Shown: one piece after another, positions 42,416 through 52,073 of the stretch
Layout: each line of letters begins with the position of its first letter
Position numbering within the stretch: position 1 is the stretch's first letter
Assembly: GCF_008364845.1 (NCBI RefSeq)
Contig: NZ_VTTP01000001.1
Coordinates: 272,827-336,826, forward strand
Source: Actinotalea subterranea
Lineage (GTDB): Bacteria; Actinomycetota; Actinomycetes; Actinomycetales; Cellulomonadaceae
Length of the DNA stretch: 64,000 nucleotides
Direction: 5' to 3'
The notes under the pieces: model-generated
What the model saw: the letters and a program-made list of their open reading frames with translations, nothing else
Databases searched by the model: none
Told to the model about the DNA's origin: nothing
Translations under genes and position numbers: made by a program

Positions 42416-43492
42416 CTACGCCCCGTCCGCCGGCCCGGCCTGCGCGATCTCCACGGGTCGCAGCCGTCCCAGGCCGGGGACCTCCCGCTCGGCGAGCTCC
42501 GTGAGGCGGTACTCCGACCGGTCCTGGCCCCGCCGGGCCGCGAGCAGCGACGCCGTCGCCGCGTCGACCAGCACGCCGCCCGGCTCCGCCTCGGCCGTGA
42601 GCCGGGCCGCGAGGTTGACCGACGGGCCGAACACGTCGCCGAACCGCGAGAGCACCCGGCCCCACACGAAGCCGACGCGCACCGGGACGGGCGTCTGCGC
42701 ACCGAACGCAGCCGCGAGGCCGAGCGCCACGCGCGCACCCGTCACCGCGTCGTCCGCCACGAAGAGCACCGCGTCACCGATGGTCTTGACGACGCGCCCG
42801 CCGGCCGCCGTCACCACGTCCCGCGCGCGCATCTCGAAGCTCTGCACGAAGTCCGCGAGCGCGGTCGAGCCCAGGCCGGCCGTGCGCGTCGTGAAGGACA
42901 CGATGTCCGCGAAACCCACGGCGCGCGCGAGCGGGAGCTCGTCCGCGGACGACGCGACGCGCGCCGACGCGAACTCCTCGGCGAAGCGGCCCGCGATCGC
43001 CACGACCTGACGCCGCCAGGCGTGCACGAGCTGCTCCTCGAGCAGCGGCGCGAGCTCCGAGAGCCGGTCCAGCAGCACGAGTCGCGCGCTCGTGTCGTCG
43101 AGCGCGTAACGGTCCACCATGTGCTCGACGAGCGCCTCGACCTGCCACAGCACGAGGCGGTCCGTCGTGTGCCCGATCGCGCGCACCAGTGAGACGCCGG
43201 TGCGCGCCGAGACCTCGTACCGGCGGCGCGCGGCCATCACGGCGGCGATGACCTCGGCATCACGGTCGGTGTACGCGACGGCATCGGGCGACGTCGTCGG
43301 CAGCCCGAGCGCGTGCCAGAAGAGGCGGACGTCCGCGATGTCCGCGCCGGCGCGCTCAGCGAGCTGGGCGAGCGTCAGGGTCCGGGGGCCACCGAGCAGC
43401 TGGTCCTCGAGGCTGGAGAGCGTCGAGCGCCCACCCACGGGACCCGCGCCGGCCTCAGCGTCCTGGGACGGCTCGCCGACGGGTGCTGGCAC
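42416..43492 (-). CDS. Class III adenylate cyclase with N-terminal regulatory domain
   Basis: A 358-residue soluble cyclase making cAMP. The C-terminal catalytic domain has metal-binding [33 protein letters not shown] (second Asp, purine Lys region) and [19 protein letters not shown] with the transition-state Asn/Arg. The N-terminal ~190 residues are helical and resemble the autoinhibitory Ad_Cy_reg domain of the pH-sensing M. tuberculosis cyclase Rv1264. A leaderless-type TAGCCT lies six bases before the GTG. It follows birA on the minus strand. Confidence 0.88.
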   Translation of the reverse strand: MPAPVGEPSQDAEAGAGPVGGRSTLSSLEDQLLGGPRTLTLAQLAERAGADIADVRLFWHALGLPTTSPDAVAYTDRDAEVIAAVMAARRRYEVSARTGVSLVRAIGHTTDRLVLWQVEALVEHMVDRYALDDTSARLVLLDRLSELAPLLEEQLVHAWRRQVVAIAGRFAEEFASARVASSADELPLARAVGFADIVSFTTRTAGLGSTALADFVQSFEMRARDVVTAAGGRVVKTIGDAVLFVADDAVTGARVALGLAAAFGAQTPVPVRVGFVWGRVLSRFGDVFGPSVNLAARLTAEAEPGGVLVDAATASLLAARRGQDRSEYRLTELAEREVPGLGRLRPVEIAQAGPADGA

Positions 43493-43498
43493 CCCGAC

Positions 43499-43504
43499 AG
43501 GCTA
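43499..43504 (-). promoter_or_regulatory. Leaderless-type -10 hexamer for the adenylate cyclase
   Basis: TAGCCT on the minus strand, six bases before the GTG start, just after the birA stop. Confidence 0.45.
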
Positions 43505-43506
43505 GT

Positions 43507-44385
43507 TCACGCGACGCCTCGGACGTGACGCACGTCACCGGCACGGACCGCCTCGCGCCGACCCGCGGCGTCGACGACCTCGAGCGCACCGTCGGGTCCC
43601 AACGCGTCCGCGCGGCCCTGGAGCACGCCACCGCCGGGCAGCTCGACCCGGACCGGTCGGCCGAGCGTCGCGCACGCCGCCGAGCACTCGGCGCCGATGC
43701 CGGCCGCCCACGCGTCCCCGTCCGCGGCCCGCCACCGCTGGTCCAGCTCGACGAGGCGGCCGACGACCGCCGCGAGCAGCGCGACCCGGTCGGGTGCCTC
43801 GTCGAGCACGAGGGCGAGCGACGTCGCGCTCTCGACAGGCAGGTCACGCGCCTGCTGAGCGACGTTGATGCCGATGCCGACCACGACGGCCGTGCGGCCG
43901 GGCGCGGTGACGAGGTCGCCGAGGACGCCCGCGACCTTGCGGGACGTCCCCCACCCCGGCAGGTCGAGGCCGTCGGGGGCGGGCACCAGGACGTCGTTCG
44001 GCCACTTCACGCTCGCCCGGGCACCCGCGTCCCCGAGCGCGCGCACGACGGCGAGGCCGGCGAGCAGCGGGACCCACCCGAGCCGCTCGAGCGGCACCTG
44101 CGGCCGCAGGAGCACCGAGAACGTCAGAGCCGTGCCGGGCGGGGTCGTCCAGGTCCGGCCCGCGCGGCCGCGCCCCGCCACCTGGTGGTCGGCGACGAGC
44201 ACCGACCTGTCCGGCCAGGCCGCGTCGTCGTCGCGCACCGCCGCCACGAGGTCCGTGGAGGTCGACTCCGCACGCGGGACGACGACGAACCGACCGGGCG
44301 CCAGGGTCCCTCCGGCGGACACGGCCGCGAGCGCCGCGGAGAGCGCCGAGCCGACGGCAGCCTGCTCGAGAGGTGGGAGCGTCAC
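43507..44385 (-). CDS. birA: Biotin--[acetyl-CoA-carboxylase] ligase BirA
   Basis: A 292-residue biotin protein ligase without the N-terminal DNA-binding domain of E. coli BirA, so it is not expected to act as a repressor. Catalytic motifs are the biotinyl-AMP loop [28 protein letters not shown] and [15 protein letters not shown]. The C-terminal SH3-like domain has [20 protein letters not shown]. The GTG start lies seven bases after TAGCGT. It is divergent from accD, whose partner AccA carries the biotin it attaches. Confidence 0.93.
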   Translation of the reverse strand: MTLPPLEQAAVGSALSAALAAVSAGGTLAPGRFVVVPRAESTSTDLVAAVRDDDAAWPDRSVLVADHQVAGRGRAGRTWTTPPGTALTFSVLLRPQVPLERLGWVPLLAGLAVVRALGDAGARASVKWPNDVLVPAPDGLDLPGWGTSRKVAGVLGDLVTAPGRTAVVVGIGINVAQQARDLPVESATSLALVLDEAPDRVALLAAVVGRLVELDQRWRAADGDAWAAGIGAECSAACATLGRPVRVELPGGGVLQGRADALGPDGALEVVDAAGRREAVRAGDVRHVRGVA

Positions 44386-44392
44386 GGACCCC

Positions 44393-44398
44393 ACGCTA
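44393..44398 (-). promoter_or_regulatory. Leaderless-type -10 hexamer for birA
   Basis: TAGCGT on the minus strand, seven bases before the birA GTG. Confidence 0.5.
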
Positions 44399-44510
44399 GG
44401 CGAGCCGGGCCGCGGCCGTGCCCCGCACGGGCTGCCGCTTGTACGGATCGGCACACCGCCGCGGGCCGACACGTGCGGGTCCCGCACAGACCATGTGGGG
44501 ACCCGACAAC

Positions 44511-44516
44511 TACCCT
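44511..44516 (+). promoter_or_regulatory. Leaderless-type -10 hexamer for accD
   Basis: TACCCT, seven bases before the accD GTG; no Shine-Dalgarno sequence. Confidence 0.5.
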
Positions 44517-44523
44517 CGTCCAC

Positions 44524-46146
44524 GTGACCGATGCACCTGGGACCACGAGCACGACGCCGATCGCCACCGGAACCGCGGCCAAGCTCGCCGACCTCGCACG
44601 CCGGACCTCGGCCGCGGTCGACGCCGCCGAGGAGGCCGCCGCCGCGAAGCAGCACCCGCGCGGCAAGAAGACGGCACGGGAACGGATCGCGGCCCTGCTC
44701 GACGAGGGCAGCTTCACCGAGCTCGACACGTTCGTGCGGCACCGCTCGACGGCGTTCGGCATGGACGCGAGGCGACCGGCCGGCGACGGCGTCGTCACCG
44801 GGCACGGGACGATCGACGGCCGCCAGGTCGCCGTGTACAGCCAGGACTTCACGGTCTTCGGCGGGTCCCTCGGGGAGGCGCACGGCCAGAAGATCACCAA
44901 GGTCATGGACCTCGCGCTGCGCACGGGCGTGCCGCTCATCGGGATCCTCGACGGCGGCGGCGCGCGCATCCAGGAGGGCGTCGGCGCGCTCACGCAGTTC
45001 GCGGAGATCTTCCGCCGCAACGTCGCGGCGTCGGGCGTCATCCCCCAGATCTCGCTCATCCTCGGCCCCAGCGCGGGCGGCGCCGTGTACTCGCCCGCCC
45101 TCACCGACTTCATCGTGATGGCCGACGGCACCTCGAACATGTTCATCACGGGGCCCGACGTCATCCGCGCCGTCACCGGCGAGGACGTCGGGTTCGAGGA
45201 GCTCGGCGGCGGGCTCACGCACAACGCCCGCTCGGGCGTGGCGCACTACCTCGGCGCCGACGAGGACGACGCGATCGACTACGTCAAGGCGCTCGTCGGC
45301 TACCTGCCCTCCAACAACCTCGCGGACCCGCCCGTCTGGGAGGACGACGACGCGCTCCCGGGTGCGCTCGAGGTGACCGAGGCGGACGAGGAGCTCGACA
45401 CGATCGTCCCCGACTCCGACTCGCAGCCCTACGACATGCGCACGGTCGTCGAGCACGTCCTCGACCACGGCGAGCTCCTCGAGGTCCAGCCGCTGTACGC
45501 GCAGAACGTGCTCATCGGGTTCGGCCACGTCGAGGGCCGCCCGGTCGGCGTCGTCGCCAACCAGCCGCTCCAGATGGCCGGGACGCTCGACATCAACGCG
45601 GCCGAGAAGGCCGCACGCTTCGTGCGGACGTGCGACGCCTTCAACATCCCGGTCCTGACGTTCGTGGACGTGCCCGGGTTCCTCCCCGGCACCGACCAGG
45701 AGTGGAACGGGATCATCCGCCGGGGCGCGAAGCTCATCTACGCGTACGCCGAGGCGACGGTCCCCCTCGTCACGGTCATCACCCGCAAGGCGTACGGCGG
45801 CGCGTACATCGTCATGGGCTCGAAGCAGCTCGGCGCGGACGTCAACCTCGCCTGGCCCACGGCCCAGGTCGCGGTCATGGGCGCCGGTGGTGCCGTCAAC
45901 ATCCTGCAGCGCGGCGCGCTCAAGGCGGTGGCCGACGCCGGGGGCGACGTCGACGCCGAGCGCGCGCGGCTCACGCACGAGTACGAGGATGCCCTGGTGA
46001 ACCCGTACGAGGCGGCCGACCGCGGGTTCGTCGACGCCGTCATCGCGCCGTCGCAGACGCGCGTGCAGATCGTCCGCGCGCTGCGTGCGCTGCGCACCAA
46101 GCGCGGCGCCATGCCGCCCAAGAAGCACGGGAACATCCCGCTGTGA
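44524..46146 (+). CDS. accD: Acyl-CoA carboxylase beta (carboxyltransferase) subunit
   Basis: A 540-residue carboxyltransferase of the PccB/AccD5 type, transferring CO2 from carboxybiotin to acetyl- or propionyl-CoA. The N-domain has [34 protein letters not shown] and the oxyanion loop [19 protein letters not shown]. The C-domain has [18 protein letters not shown] and [21 protein letters not shown]. Asp rather than Ile/Cys choices that set chain length cannot be read safely here, so acetyl versus propionyl is left open. Its stop overlaps the next gene's GTG. The biotin-bearing AccA subunit is encoded 3.5 kb downstream. Confidence 0.95.
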   Translation: MTDAPGTTSTTPIATGTAAKLADLARRTSAAVDAAEEAAAAKQHPRGKKTARERIAALLDEGSFTELDTFVRHRSTAFGMDARRPAGDGVVTGHGTIDGRQVAVYSQDFTVFGGSLGEAHGQKITKVMDLALRTGVPLIGILDGGGARIQEGVGALTQFAEIFRRNVAASGVIPQISLILGPSAGGAVYSPALTDFIVMADGTSNMFITGPDVIRAVTGEDVGFEELGGGLTHNARSGVAHYLGADEDDAIDYVKALVGYLPSNNLADPPVWEDDDALPGALEVTEADEELDTIVPDSDSQPYDMRTVVEHVLDHGELLEVQPLYAQNVLIGFGHVEGRPVGVVANQPLQMAGTLDINAAEKAARFVRTCDAFNIPVLTFVDVPGFLPGTDQEWNGIIRRGAKLIYAYAEATVPLVTVITRKAYGGAYIVMGSKQLGADVNLAWPTAQVAVMGAGGAVNILQRGALKAVADAGGDVDAERARLTHEYEDALVNPYEAADRGFVDAVIAPSQTRVQIVRALRALRTKRGAMPPKKHGNIPL

Positions 46147-46745
46147 CCGGCGGCCACGACGACCACCCGGGGCAGCCGGGGCCCGACGAGCACGGATCGC
46201 ACGGCTCGCACGGCTCGCACGGCGAGGAGCCGCTCCGCGAGCTCGACCCCGCCGACCTGCACCGCGCCGTCGACGACATCGCCGCGACGCTGCACGCCTA
46301 CGTCGACACGGCGGCCGGCGTCCGCGGTGAGTTCGGCGCTGCGGAGGCCGACGTCGACCCCCGCGTCCTGGCCCTCGAGTCGCACGTCGCCCGGCTCAAC
46401 GCGACCCTGTACCAGCTCATCCACGACCGGCTCGGGATGCACGCCGAGCTCACCGGCATGACCGTCGACGGGCACGACGCCGAGGGCGACCTCGAGGACG
46501 ACGGGCACGACCACGACGAGGACGACCTCGACACGTTCCACCTGGGCTTCGTCGTCACGGGGCAGGCGCACAGCCCCGAGGTGACCCTGACGTCCGTGCT
46601 CGGTCTCATCGACGAGGCGGGCGCGGAGATCGCCCGCCGCCTGCTCGACCAGGGCTTCACCGTGCCCGAGTGGGGCTCGGCGCGCGGCGGCCCCGTGCTC
46701 TTCGACGAGGACGAGGACGAGGACGACGAGGAGCCGGACGCGTGA
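46143..46745 (+). CDS. Uncharacterised His/Asp-rich protein inside the acyl-CoA carboxylase operon
   Basis: A 200-residue protein joined by GTGA overlaps to accD before it and accE after it. The N-terminal ~30 residues are His/Gly-rich ([16 protein letters not shown], from a GCACGGCTC DNA repeat). The centre is helical ([20 protein letters not shown] and [20 protein letters not shown]). Then comes an acidic His-rich loop ([20 protein letters not shown]), a conserved-looking [20 protein letters not shown], and a poly-Asp/Glu tail. There is no signal peptide. I recognise no family. Tight coupling suggests it works with, or is made in ratio to, the carboxylase. Metal binding is possible. Confidence 0.75.
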   Translation: MTGGHDDHPGQPGPDEHGSHGSHGSHGEEPLRELDPADLHRAVDDIAATLHAYVDTAAGVRGEFGAAEADVDPRVLALESHVARLNATLYQLIHDRLGMHAELTGMTVDGHDAEGDLEDDGHDHDEDDLDTFHLGFVVTGQAHSPEVTLTSVLGLIDEAGAEIARRLLDQGFTVPEWGSARGGPVLFDEDEDEDDEEPDA

Positions 46746-46978
46746 GCGACGACGAGGCCACGCCCCAGACCCACCTGCGCGTCGTGCGCGGCACGGCGGA
46801 CGACGACGAGCTCGCCGCACTCGTCGCGGGCCTCGTGGCCGGCGCGGGCGCCGCGGGTACGGGCCGTCGCACGCACGACGCCGCCGCCGTCGGCCGCCGC
46901 CGCTGGCGCGCCGCCGTCGAGCCCACCGGGACGTGGCAGCCCTCGGCCGACGCGTGGCGCTGGAGCGCGCGCAGCTGA
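46742..46978 (+). CDS. accE: Acyl-CoA carboxylase epsilon subunit
   Basis: A 78-residue AccE-type protein, the small actinobacterial subunit that stabilises or activates the alpha-beta acyl-CoA carboxylase complex. The diagnostic N-terminal motif is LRVVRGTADDDELAALVAGL. The C-terminus is Trp-rich (RRRWRAAVEPTGTWQPS, WRWSARS), as expected. It starts at the GTG overlapping the previous stop and ends the operon; the DUF885 gene after it has its own promoter. Confidence 0.88.
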   Translation: MSDDEATPQTHLRVVRGTADDDELAALVAGLVAGAGAAGTGRRTHDAAAVGRRRWRAAVEPTGTWQPSADAWRWSARS

Positions 46979-47056
46979 CGCGGCCCGACGCCGCTCGCGG
47001 GTCACGGGTCACGGGCCACGGCGAGGGCGACGGCGTCGAGCGTCCGGACGTGGGAA

Positions 47057-47062
47057 TAGGGT
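47057..47062 (+). promoter_or_regulatory. Leaderless-type -10 hexamer for DUF885
   Basis: TAGGGT, seven bases before the ATG at 47070. Confidence 0.5.
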
Positions 47063-47069
47063 CGGTCGC

Positions 47070-48797
47070 ATGACCTCTGCCACCCCCACCAGCACCCCGT
47101 CGGGAGCACCGCGCACACCCACCGCGGTCGACGCGATCGCCGACGCCTACGTCCTCACCGCGGCGCGGCTCAACCCGCTCGCAGCCACGGCCATGGGCCT
47201 CGACGGCTACGACCACCTGATGACCGACTACTCCCCCGCGGGCTGGTCTGCGCAGGCGGATGCCGCGCGGGCCGTGCTCGCCGAGCTCGACGCCGCCCCC
47301 GTCAGCGACGACGTCGACCGCGTGACGGTCGCCGCGATGCGCGAGCGCATCGGGCTCGAGCTCGAGCTGCACGACGCCGACGAGTGGATCGGCGCGCTCA
47401 ACAACATCGCGTCCCCGCTCCAGGAGATGCGCGACATCTTCGACCTCATGCCGACCTCGACCCCCGAGCACTGGGAGAACGTCGCGGCGCGGCTCAACGC
47501 CCTGCCCCAGGCTGCGGCGGGCGTCGTCGAGTCGCTGCGCCTGGCCGCCTCGCGCGGCCGCGTCGCCGCGGCGCGTCAGGTGCGCGAGGGGGTCGACCAG
47601 GCACGCGAGCTCGCCGGGGACGGGTCCTTCTTCATCGGGTTCGTCGAGGGTGGCGCCGTCGACGCCGCTCTCGACGACTCGTCCGCCTGCCAGGCGATCC
47701 GGCGGGACCTGAGCGAGGGGGCGACGGCCGCCCGGGCGGCCTACGCCGACCTCGCCACCTTCCTCCAGGACGAGCTCCTGCCCCAGGCGCCCGAGTCCGA
47801 CGCCTTCGGCCGCGAGCGGTACGCGCTGTGGTCGCGCTACTTCCTGGGTGCGCGCGTCGACCTCGAGGAGACGTACGCGTGGGGCCTCGAGGAGCTCGAC
47901 CGCGTGATCGCGGAGCAGGAGGCCGTCGCCGCGACCGTCGCCGGGCCGGGCGCGAGCATCGCCGACGCGATCACCGTGCTCGACGCCGACCCGAGCCGGG
48001 TCCTCGACGGCACGGACGCCCTGCGCGCCTGGATGCAGGCGACGTCCGACGCGGCGATCACCGCCCTCGACGGCGTCCACTTCGACATCCCCGAGCCCAT
48101 CCGGCGCCTCGAGTGCCGCATCGCCCCCACGCAGAACGGCGGCATCTACTACACGGGGCCGTCGGACGACTTCACGCGACCGGGCCGCATGTGGTGGTCG
48201 GTGCCGCCCGAGGTCACGAGCTTCACGACGTGGCGCGAGAAGACGACCGTCTACCACGAGGGCGTCCCGGGCCACCACCTGCAGATCGGCCAGGCGGTGT
48301 GCGAGCGCGCGACCCTGAACAGCTGGCGACGGCTCGCGTGCTGGGTCAGCGGCCACGGCGAGGGCTGGGCCCTGTACGCCGAGCGGCTGATGGCCGACCT
48401 GGGCTTCATGGACGACCCGGGCGACCGCCTCGGCATGCTCGACGGCCAGCGGATGCGCGCCGCGCGCGTCGTCCTCGACATCGGCGTGCACCTCGGCCTG
48501 CCGTGCCCCGAGCGATGGGGCGGCGGCACGTGGGACCACGACAAGGCGTGGGAGTTCCTCAAGGCCAACGTCGCGATGCCCGAGAGCTTCCTGCGCTTCG
48601 AGCTCAACCGCTACCTGGGCTGGGGCGGCCAGGCACCCGCGTACAAGATCGGCCAGCGCCTGTGGGAGGCCGCACGCGACGAGGCCAGGGCCGCCGCCGT
48701 CGCACGCGGCGAGGAGCTCGACCTCAAGGCGTTCCACGCGCGCGCCCTCGCGCTCGGCTCGGTCGGGCTCGACGTGCTGCGGGAGGCGCTCGTCTAG
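47070..48797 (+). CDS. DUF885 family metallopeptidase-like protein
   Basis: A 575-residue DUF885 protein. The zinc-type motif VYHEGVPGHHLQIGQA (HExxxHH-like, characteristic of this family) lies near residue 395. A second conserved region is GHGEGWALYAERLMADLGF, and a third is LRFELNRYLGWGGQAPAYKI. No signal peptide is visible, so it is probably cytosolic, unlike the secreted DUF885 proteins of other bacteria. Family members are thought to be carboxypeptidase-like. It has its own leaderless-type promoter between accE and maf. Confidence 0.9.
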   Translation: MTSATPTSTPSGAPRTPTAVDAIADAYVLTAARLNPLAATAMGLDGYDHLMTDYSPAGWSAQADAARAVLAELDAAPVSDDVDRVTVAAMRERIGLELELHDADEWIGALNNIASPLQEMRDIFDLMPTSTPEHWENVAARLNALPQAAAGVVESLRLAASRGRVAAARQVREGVDQARELAGDGSFFIGFVEGGAVDAALDDSSACQAIRRDLSEGATAARAAYADLATFLQDELLPQAPESDAFGRERYALWSRYFLGARVDLEETYAWGLEELDRVIAEQEAVAATVAGPGASIADAITVLDADPSRVLDGTDALRAWMQATSDAAITALDGVHFDIPEPIRRLECRIAPTQNGGIYYTGPSDDFTRPGRMWWSVPPEVTSFTTWREKTTVYHEGVPGHHLQIGQAVCERATLNSWRRLACWVSGHGEGWALYAERLMADLGFMDDPGDRLGMLDGQRMRAARVVLDIGVHLGLPCPERWGGGTWDHDKAWEFLKANVAMPESFLRFELNRYLGWGGQAPAYKIGQRLWEAARDEARAAAVARGEELDLKAFHARALALGSVGLDVLREALV

Positions 48798-48855
48798 CAC
48801 GGGCACGGCGTCGGGACGCGGCCGGGCGGAGCACGCACCGGGGCCGCCGACGGCA

Positions 48856-48861
48856 TACCCT
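48856..48861 (+). promoter_or_regulatory. Leaderless-type -10 hexamer for maf
   Basis: TACCCT, six bases before the GTG at 48868. Confidence 0.45.
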
Positions 48862-48867
48862 GCCGCG

Positions 48868-49524
48868 GTGACCTCGCTGCTGCTCGCCTCCGCGTCCCCC
48901 GCCCGCCGCGCCACCCTGCGCTCCGCGGGCGTCGAGCCGCTCGTCGAGGTCTCGGGCGTCGACGAGGACGCCGTGCTCGCGTCCGCAGCCGAGCGGTTCG
49001 GCGTGCTGGGCACCGCCGACGCGGTGCTCCTCCTCGCGCAGGCCAAGGCGCAGGCCGTCGCCGAGCGCGCCGAGGGGCTCGACGGTGCGCCCGACGACCT
49101 CCTCGTGCTGGGGTGCGACTCCCTGCTCGAGCTCGACGGCTCCGCGTACGGCAAGCCTGCCGACGCGGCCGACGCCGTGGACCGCTGGCGCCGGATGCGT
49201 GGCCGCTCGGGCGTGCTGCACACGGGCCACTGGCTCGTCGACCTGCGCCCCGGTGAGGCGGGCACCATCGGTGCGACGTCGTCGACCCTCGTGCACTTCG
49301 CCGACCTGTCCGACGCCGAGATCGACGCCTACGTGGCGACCGGCGAGCCGCTCGAGGTCGCGGGCGCCTTCACGGTCGACGGCCTCGGGGGCCCGTTCGT
49401 CACGGGCATCGAGGGCGACCACCACGGCGTCGTCGGCCTCAGTCTGCCCGTGCTGCGCGACCTCCTGGTCCAGCTCGGGCTCACGATGGCCGACCTGTGG
49501 AGCCCGCGCGACACGGCCGGGTGA
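48868..49524 (+). CDS. maf: Maf family nucleoside triphosphate pyrophosphatase
   Basis: A 218-residue Maf protein, a house-cleaning pyrophosphatase acting on dTTP/UTP or modified nucleotides. Motifs are LLASASPARRATLRSAGVEP at the N-terminus, VLGCDSLLELDGSAYGKPAD with the catalytic Asp, WRRMRGRSGVLHTGHWLVDL, and EIDAYVATGEPLEVAGAFTV. The GTG has no ribosome binding site but a -10 hexamer six bases upstream. maf between accE and accA is a conserved order in actinobacteria as I recall it. Confidence 0.92.
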   Translation: MTSLLLASASPARRATLRSAGVEPLVEVSGVDEDAVLASAAERFGVLGTADAVLLLAQAKAQAVAERAEGLDGAPDDLLVLGCDSLLELDGSAYGKPADAADAVDRWRRMRGRSGVLHTGHWLVDLRPGEAGTIGATSSTLVHFADLSDAEIDAYVATGEPLEVAGAFTVDGLGGPFVTGIEGDHHGVVGLSLPVLRDLLVQLGLTMADLWSPRDTAG

Positions 49525-49549
49525 CACCCCGACTGGCGATCCCGACAAA

Positions 49550-49602
49550 GGCCCGCGGAGCCCGGTTGCCGATTCCACCAAAGGTGGGCCGCTCCGTGGG
49601 CC
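49550..49602. terminator. Nested hairpin between maf and accA
   Basis: Outer arms GGCCCGCGGAGC and GCTCCGTGGGCC (one G-U type mismatch) enclose an inner hairpin CCACC-AAA-GGTGG at 49575-49587. It lies between the maf stop and the accA start. It may terminate maf transcription or act as an attenuator; there is no T-tract. Confidence 0.45.
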
Positions 49603-49631
49603 CCGTGCGGCCACCAGGCACGCCGTGACGT

Positions 49632-49637
49632 TACGGT
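49632..49637 (+). promoter_or_regulatory. Leaderless-type -10 hexamer for accA
   Basis: TACGGT, five bases before the GTG at 49643. Confidence 0.4.
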
Positions 49638-49642
49638 GAGCC

Positions 49643-51448
49643 GTGCCCGCCATCCGCAAGGTCCTCATCGCCAACCGCGGTGAGATCGCCGTCCGCATCG
49701 CCCGCGCCTGCGCCGACGCGCGCGTGGCCAGCGTCGCGGTCTACGCCGACCAGGACCGCGAGTCCCTCCACGTCCGGCTCGCCGACGAGGCGTACGCCCT
49801 CGGCGGTGCCCGCGCAGCCGAGACCTACCTCGACGCCGCGGAGCTCGTCGACATCGCCCGCCGCTCCGGCGCCGACGCCGTGCACCCGGGTTACGGCTTC
49901 CTCGCCGAGAACGCCGCGTTCGCCCAGGCGGTCATCGACGCCGGCCTCACGTGGATCGGCCCGCCGCCCGCGGCCATCGAGGCGCTCGGCGACAAGGTGA
50001 GCGCACGGCACATCGCGCAGCGCGCAGGTGCGCCCCTCGTGGCCGGTACGCCCGACCCGGTGCAGGGCGTCGCCGAGGTCGAGGAGTTCGCCGCGCGCCA
50101 CGGCCTGCCCATCGCGATCAAGGCCGCGTTCGGCGGCGGCGGGCGCGGCCTCAAGGTCGCCCGTGAGGCCGCGGAGATCGCCGAGATGTACGAGTCCGCG
50201 GTGCGTGAGGCGACCGCCGCCTTCGGCCGCGGCGAGTGCTTCGTCGAGCGCTACCTCGACGCACCACGGCACGTCGAGACCCAGTGCCTGGCCGACGCGC
50301 ACGGGACGGTCGTCGTGGTCTCGACGCGCGACTGCTCGCTGCAGCGGCGCCACCAGAAGCTCGTCGAGGAGGCCCCGGCGCCGTTCCTCACACCCGACCA
50401 GGAGGAGCTCCTGCGGCGGTCGTCCATCGCGATCCTGCGCGAGGCCGGCTACGTCGGGGCGGGCACGTGCGAGTTCCTCGTCGCGACCGACGGCACCGTC
50501 TCGTTCCTCGAGGTCAACACGCGCCTCCAGGTCGAGCACCCCGTGACCGAGGAGGTCACCGGCGTCGACCTGGTGCGCGAGCAGCTGCGCATCGCCGCCG
50601 GCGAGCCGCTGGGCTACGACACCGTCGAGGTGCGGGGCCACTCGATCGAGTTCCGCATCAACGGCGAGGACCCGGCCGCGGGGTTCCTGCCGTCCCCCGG
50701 GCGGATCACGCGGCTGCGGCTGCCCGCAGGCCCCGGTGTGCGCGTCGACAGCGGTGTCGTCGAGGGGGACACCGTCTCGGGTGCGTTCGACTCGATGATC
50801 GCGAAGCTCGTCGTCACCGGTGCCACGCGCACGCAGGCGGTCGAGCGGGCCCGGCGGGCGCTCGCCGAGCTCGAGGTCGTGGGCATCCCGACAGTCGTCC
50901 CGTTCCACCGCGCCGTGCTCGAGGAGACGGCCTTCGTGCCCGTCGACCCGGCTGAGCCGTTCACGATCCATACGCGGTGGATCGAGACCGCGTTCGCCGA
51001 CCGGCTGGTGGGCCTGCGGCCCGGGGCCGAGCCGGTCGCCGCGCAGGCGCCCGCCGACGAGCCCGCCGAGGCCGCGACCGAGCGTGTCGTCGTCGAGGTC
51101 GGCGGCAAGCGGATCGAGGTCGTGCTCCCGGCGGGCATGGGCCTCGGCTCGTCACGCAGCCGCGGCGGCCTGTCCACGCGGCCCCAGCGTGCGCGCCGCA
51201 CGGTCGTCCGTGCGCCCGCCGCGTCGGCCAACGGTACGACGCTCGCCTCACCCATGCAGGGCACGATCGTCAAGGTCGCCGTCGCCGACGGTGCGCAGGT
51301 CAGCGAGGGCGACCTCGTCGTCGTGCTCGAGGCGATGAAGATGGAGCAGCCGCTCGTCGCGCACCGTGCGGGGACGGTCCAGCGCCTCACCGCGGGCGTC
51401 GGCGCGAGCGTGAGCGCCGGCACCGCGATCTGCGAGATCGTCGGCTGA
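49643..51448 (+). CDS. accA: Acyl-CoA carboxylase alpha subunit (biotin carboxylase + biotin carboxyl carrier, AccA3-like)
   Basis: A 601-residue fused subunit. Residues ~1-450 are biotin carboxylase with [20 protein letters not shown], the ATP-grasp glycine loop [26 protein letters not shown]-type [20 protein letters not shown] and [21 protein letters not shown] linker of ~70 residues with Pro/Ala follows. The C-terminal BCCP domain has [16 protein letters not shown] and the biotinylation site [10 protein letters not shown] (Lys566). It works with AccD and AccE encoded upstream and is modified by BirA. A NUDIX gene follows within seven bases. Confidence 0.96.
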   Translation: MPAIRKVLIANRGEIAVRIARACADARVASVAVYADQDRESLHVRLADEAYALGGARAAETYLDAAELVDIARRSGADAVHPGYGFLAENAAFAQAVIDAGLTWIGPPPAAIEALGDKVSARHIAQRAGAPLVAGTPDPVQGVAEVEEFAARHGLPIAIKAAFGGGGRGLKVAREAAEIAEMYESAVREATAAFGRGECFVERYLDAPRHVETQCLADAHGTVVVVSTRDCSLQRRHQKLVEEAPAPFLTPDQEELLRRSSIAILREAGYVGAGTCEFLVATDGTVSFLEVNTRLQVEHPVTEEVTGVDLVREQLRIAAGEPLGYDTVEVRGHSIEFRINGEDPAAGFLPSPGRITRLRLPAGPGVRVDSGVVEGDTVSGAFDSMIAKLVVTGATRTQAVERARRALAELEVVGIPTVVPFHRAVLEETAFVPVDPAEPFTIHTRWIETAFADRLVGLRPGAEPVAAQAPADEPAEAATERVVVEVGGKRIEVVLPAGMGLGSSRSRGGLSTRPQRARRTVVRAPAASANGTTLASPMQGTIVKVAVADGAQVSEGDLVVVLEAMKMEQPLVAHRAGTVQRLTAGVGASVSAGTAICEIVG

Positions 51449-51454
51449 CACGCC

Positions 51455-51967
51455 GTGAGCCCAGCGCCCACCGGCGGGCTGCACCGGCAGGCGGGTGACG
51501 GCTGGGTCGACTGCGCGTGCGGGCGGCGTCACTGGGGCCTGCACGGTGCCGCCGGGCTCCTCCTGTTCCGGGACCGCGGTGCGTCCGGCGCGTCCGATCC
51601 CGCCCGGTTCGACGTCGTGCTGCAGCACCGCGCGCTGTGGAGCGACCAGGGCGGGACGTGGGGGCTGCCCGGCGGGGCGCTCGCGCCCGGCGAGGACGCC
51701 GTCCGCGGCGCGTTGCGCGAGGCGACCGAGGAGGCGGGCATCGATCCCGGGGCCCTCGAGGTCGTCACGACGCGGGTCCTCGACCACGGCCCGTGGGCCT
51801 ACACGACGGTCGTCGCACGGGCGACGGGTCCTCAGGACCCCCGCGCCACGGACCCGGAGAGCCTCGAGATCGCCTGGGTCGGCCTCGACGACGTGGACCG
51901 GCGCCCCCTGCTGGTCGCCTTCGGCGACGCCTGGCCTGCGCTGCGCTCGATCGTCGAGACGGCCTGA
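51455..51967 (+). CDS. NUDIX hydrolase
   Basis: A 170-residue NUDIX protein. An N-terminal WVDCACGRRHWGLHGAAGLL resembles the short Cys-containing head of actinobacterial NUDIX proteins. The Nudix box is GGALAPGEDAVRGALREATE with EAGI following (REATEEAG). GTWGLPGG precedes it. The GTG start is seven bases after accA's stop, so it is likely co-transcribed. Substrate not predictable from sequence. Confidence 0.88.
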   Translation: MSPAPTGGLHRQAGDGWVDCACGRRHWGLHGAAGLLLFRDRGASGASDPARFDVVLQHRALWSDQGGTWGLPGGALAPGEDAVRGALREATEEAGIDPGALEVVTTRVLDHGPWAYTTVVARATGPQDPRATDPESLEIAWVGLDDVDRRPLLVAFGDAWPALRSIVETA

Positions 51968-52025
51968 GCACCCGCGATGCACGCCGGGCGACCCGCCCCG
52001 GACGACGTGCGCTACGCTCTCCGCG

Positions 52026-52044
52026 TTAGGTAAGGCACTCCTCA
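52026..52044. promoter_or_regulatory. IdeR/DtxR-like iron box upstream of efeU
   Basis: TTAGGTAAGGCACTCCTCA, matching 13 of 19 positions of the IdeR/DtxR consensus with an intact left half (TTAGGT). A TACGCT -10 lies at 52013-52018, so the box would cover the transcription start. This links efeUOB to iron control, in parallel with feo. Confidence 0.55.
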
Positions 52045-52073
52045 CTCCGAGGACCTGGGCGAACCGGCGGACG

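Noticed and set aside
45738-49268. An 1176-codon open frame on the minus strand
   Set aside because: It is antisense to accD, accE, DUF885 and maf, all of which are strongly supported; the translation has no recognisable domain.
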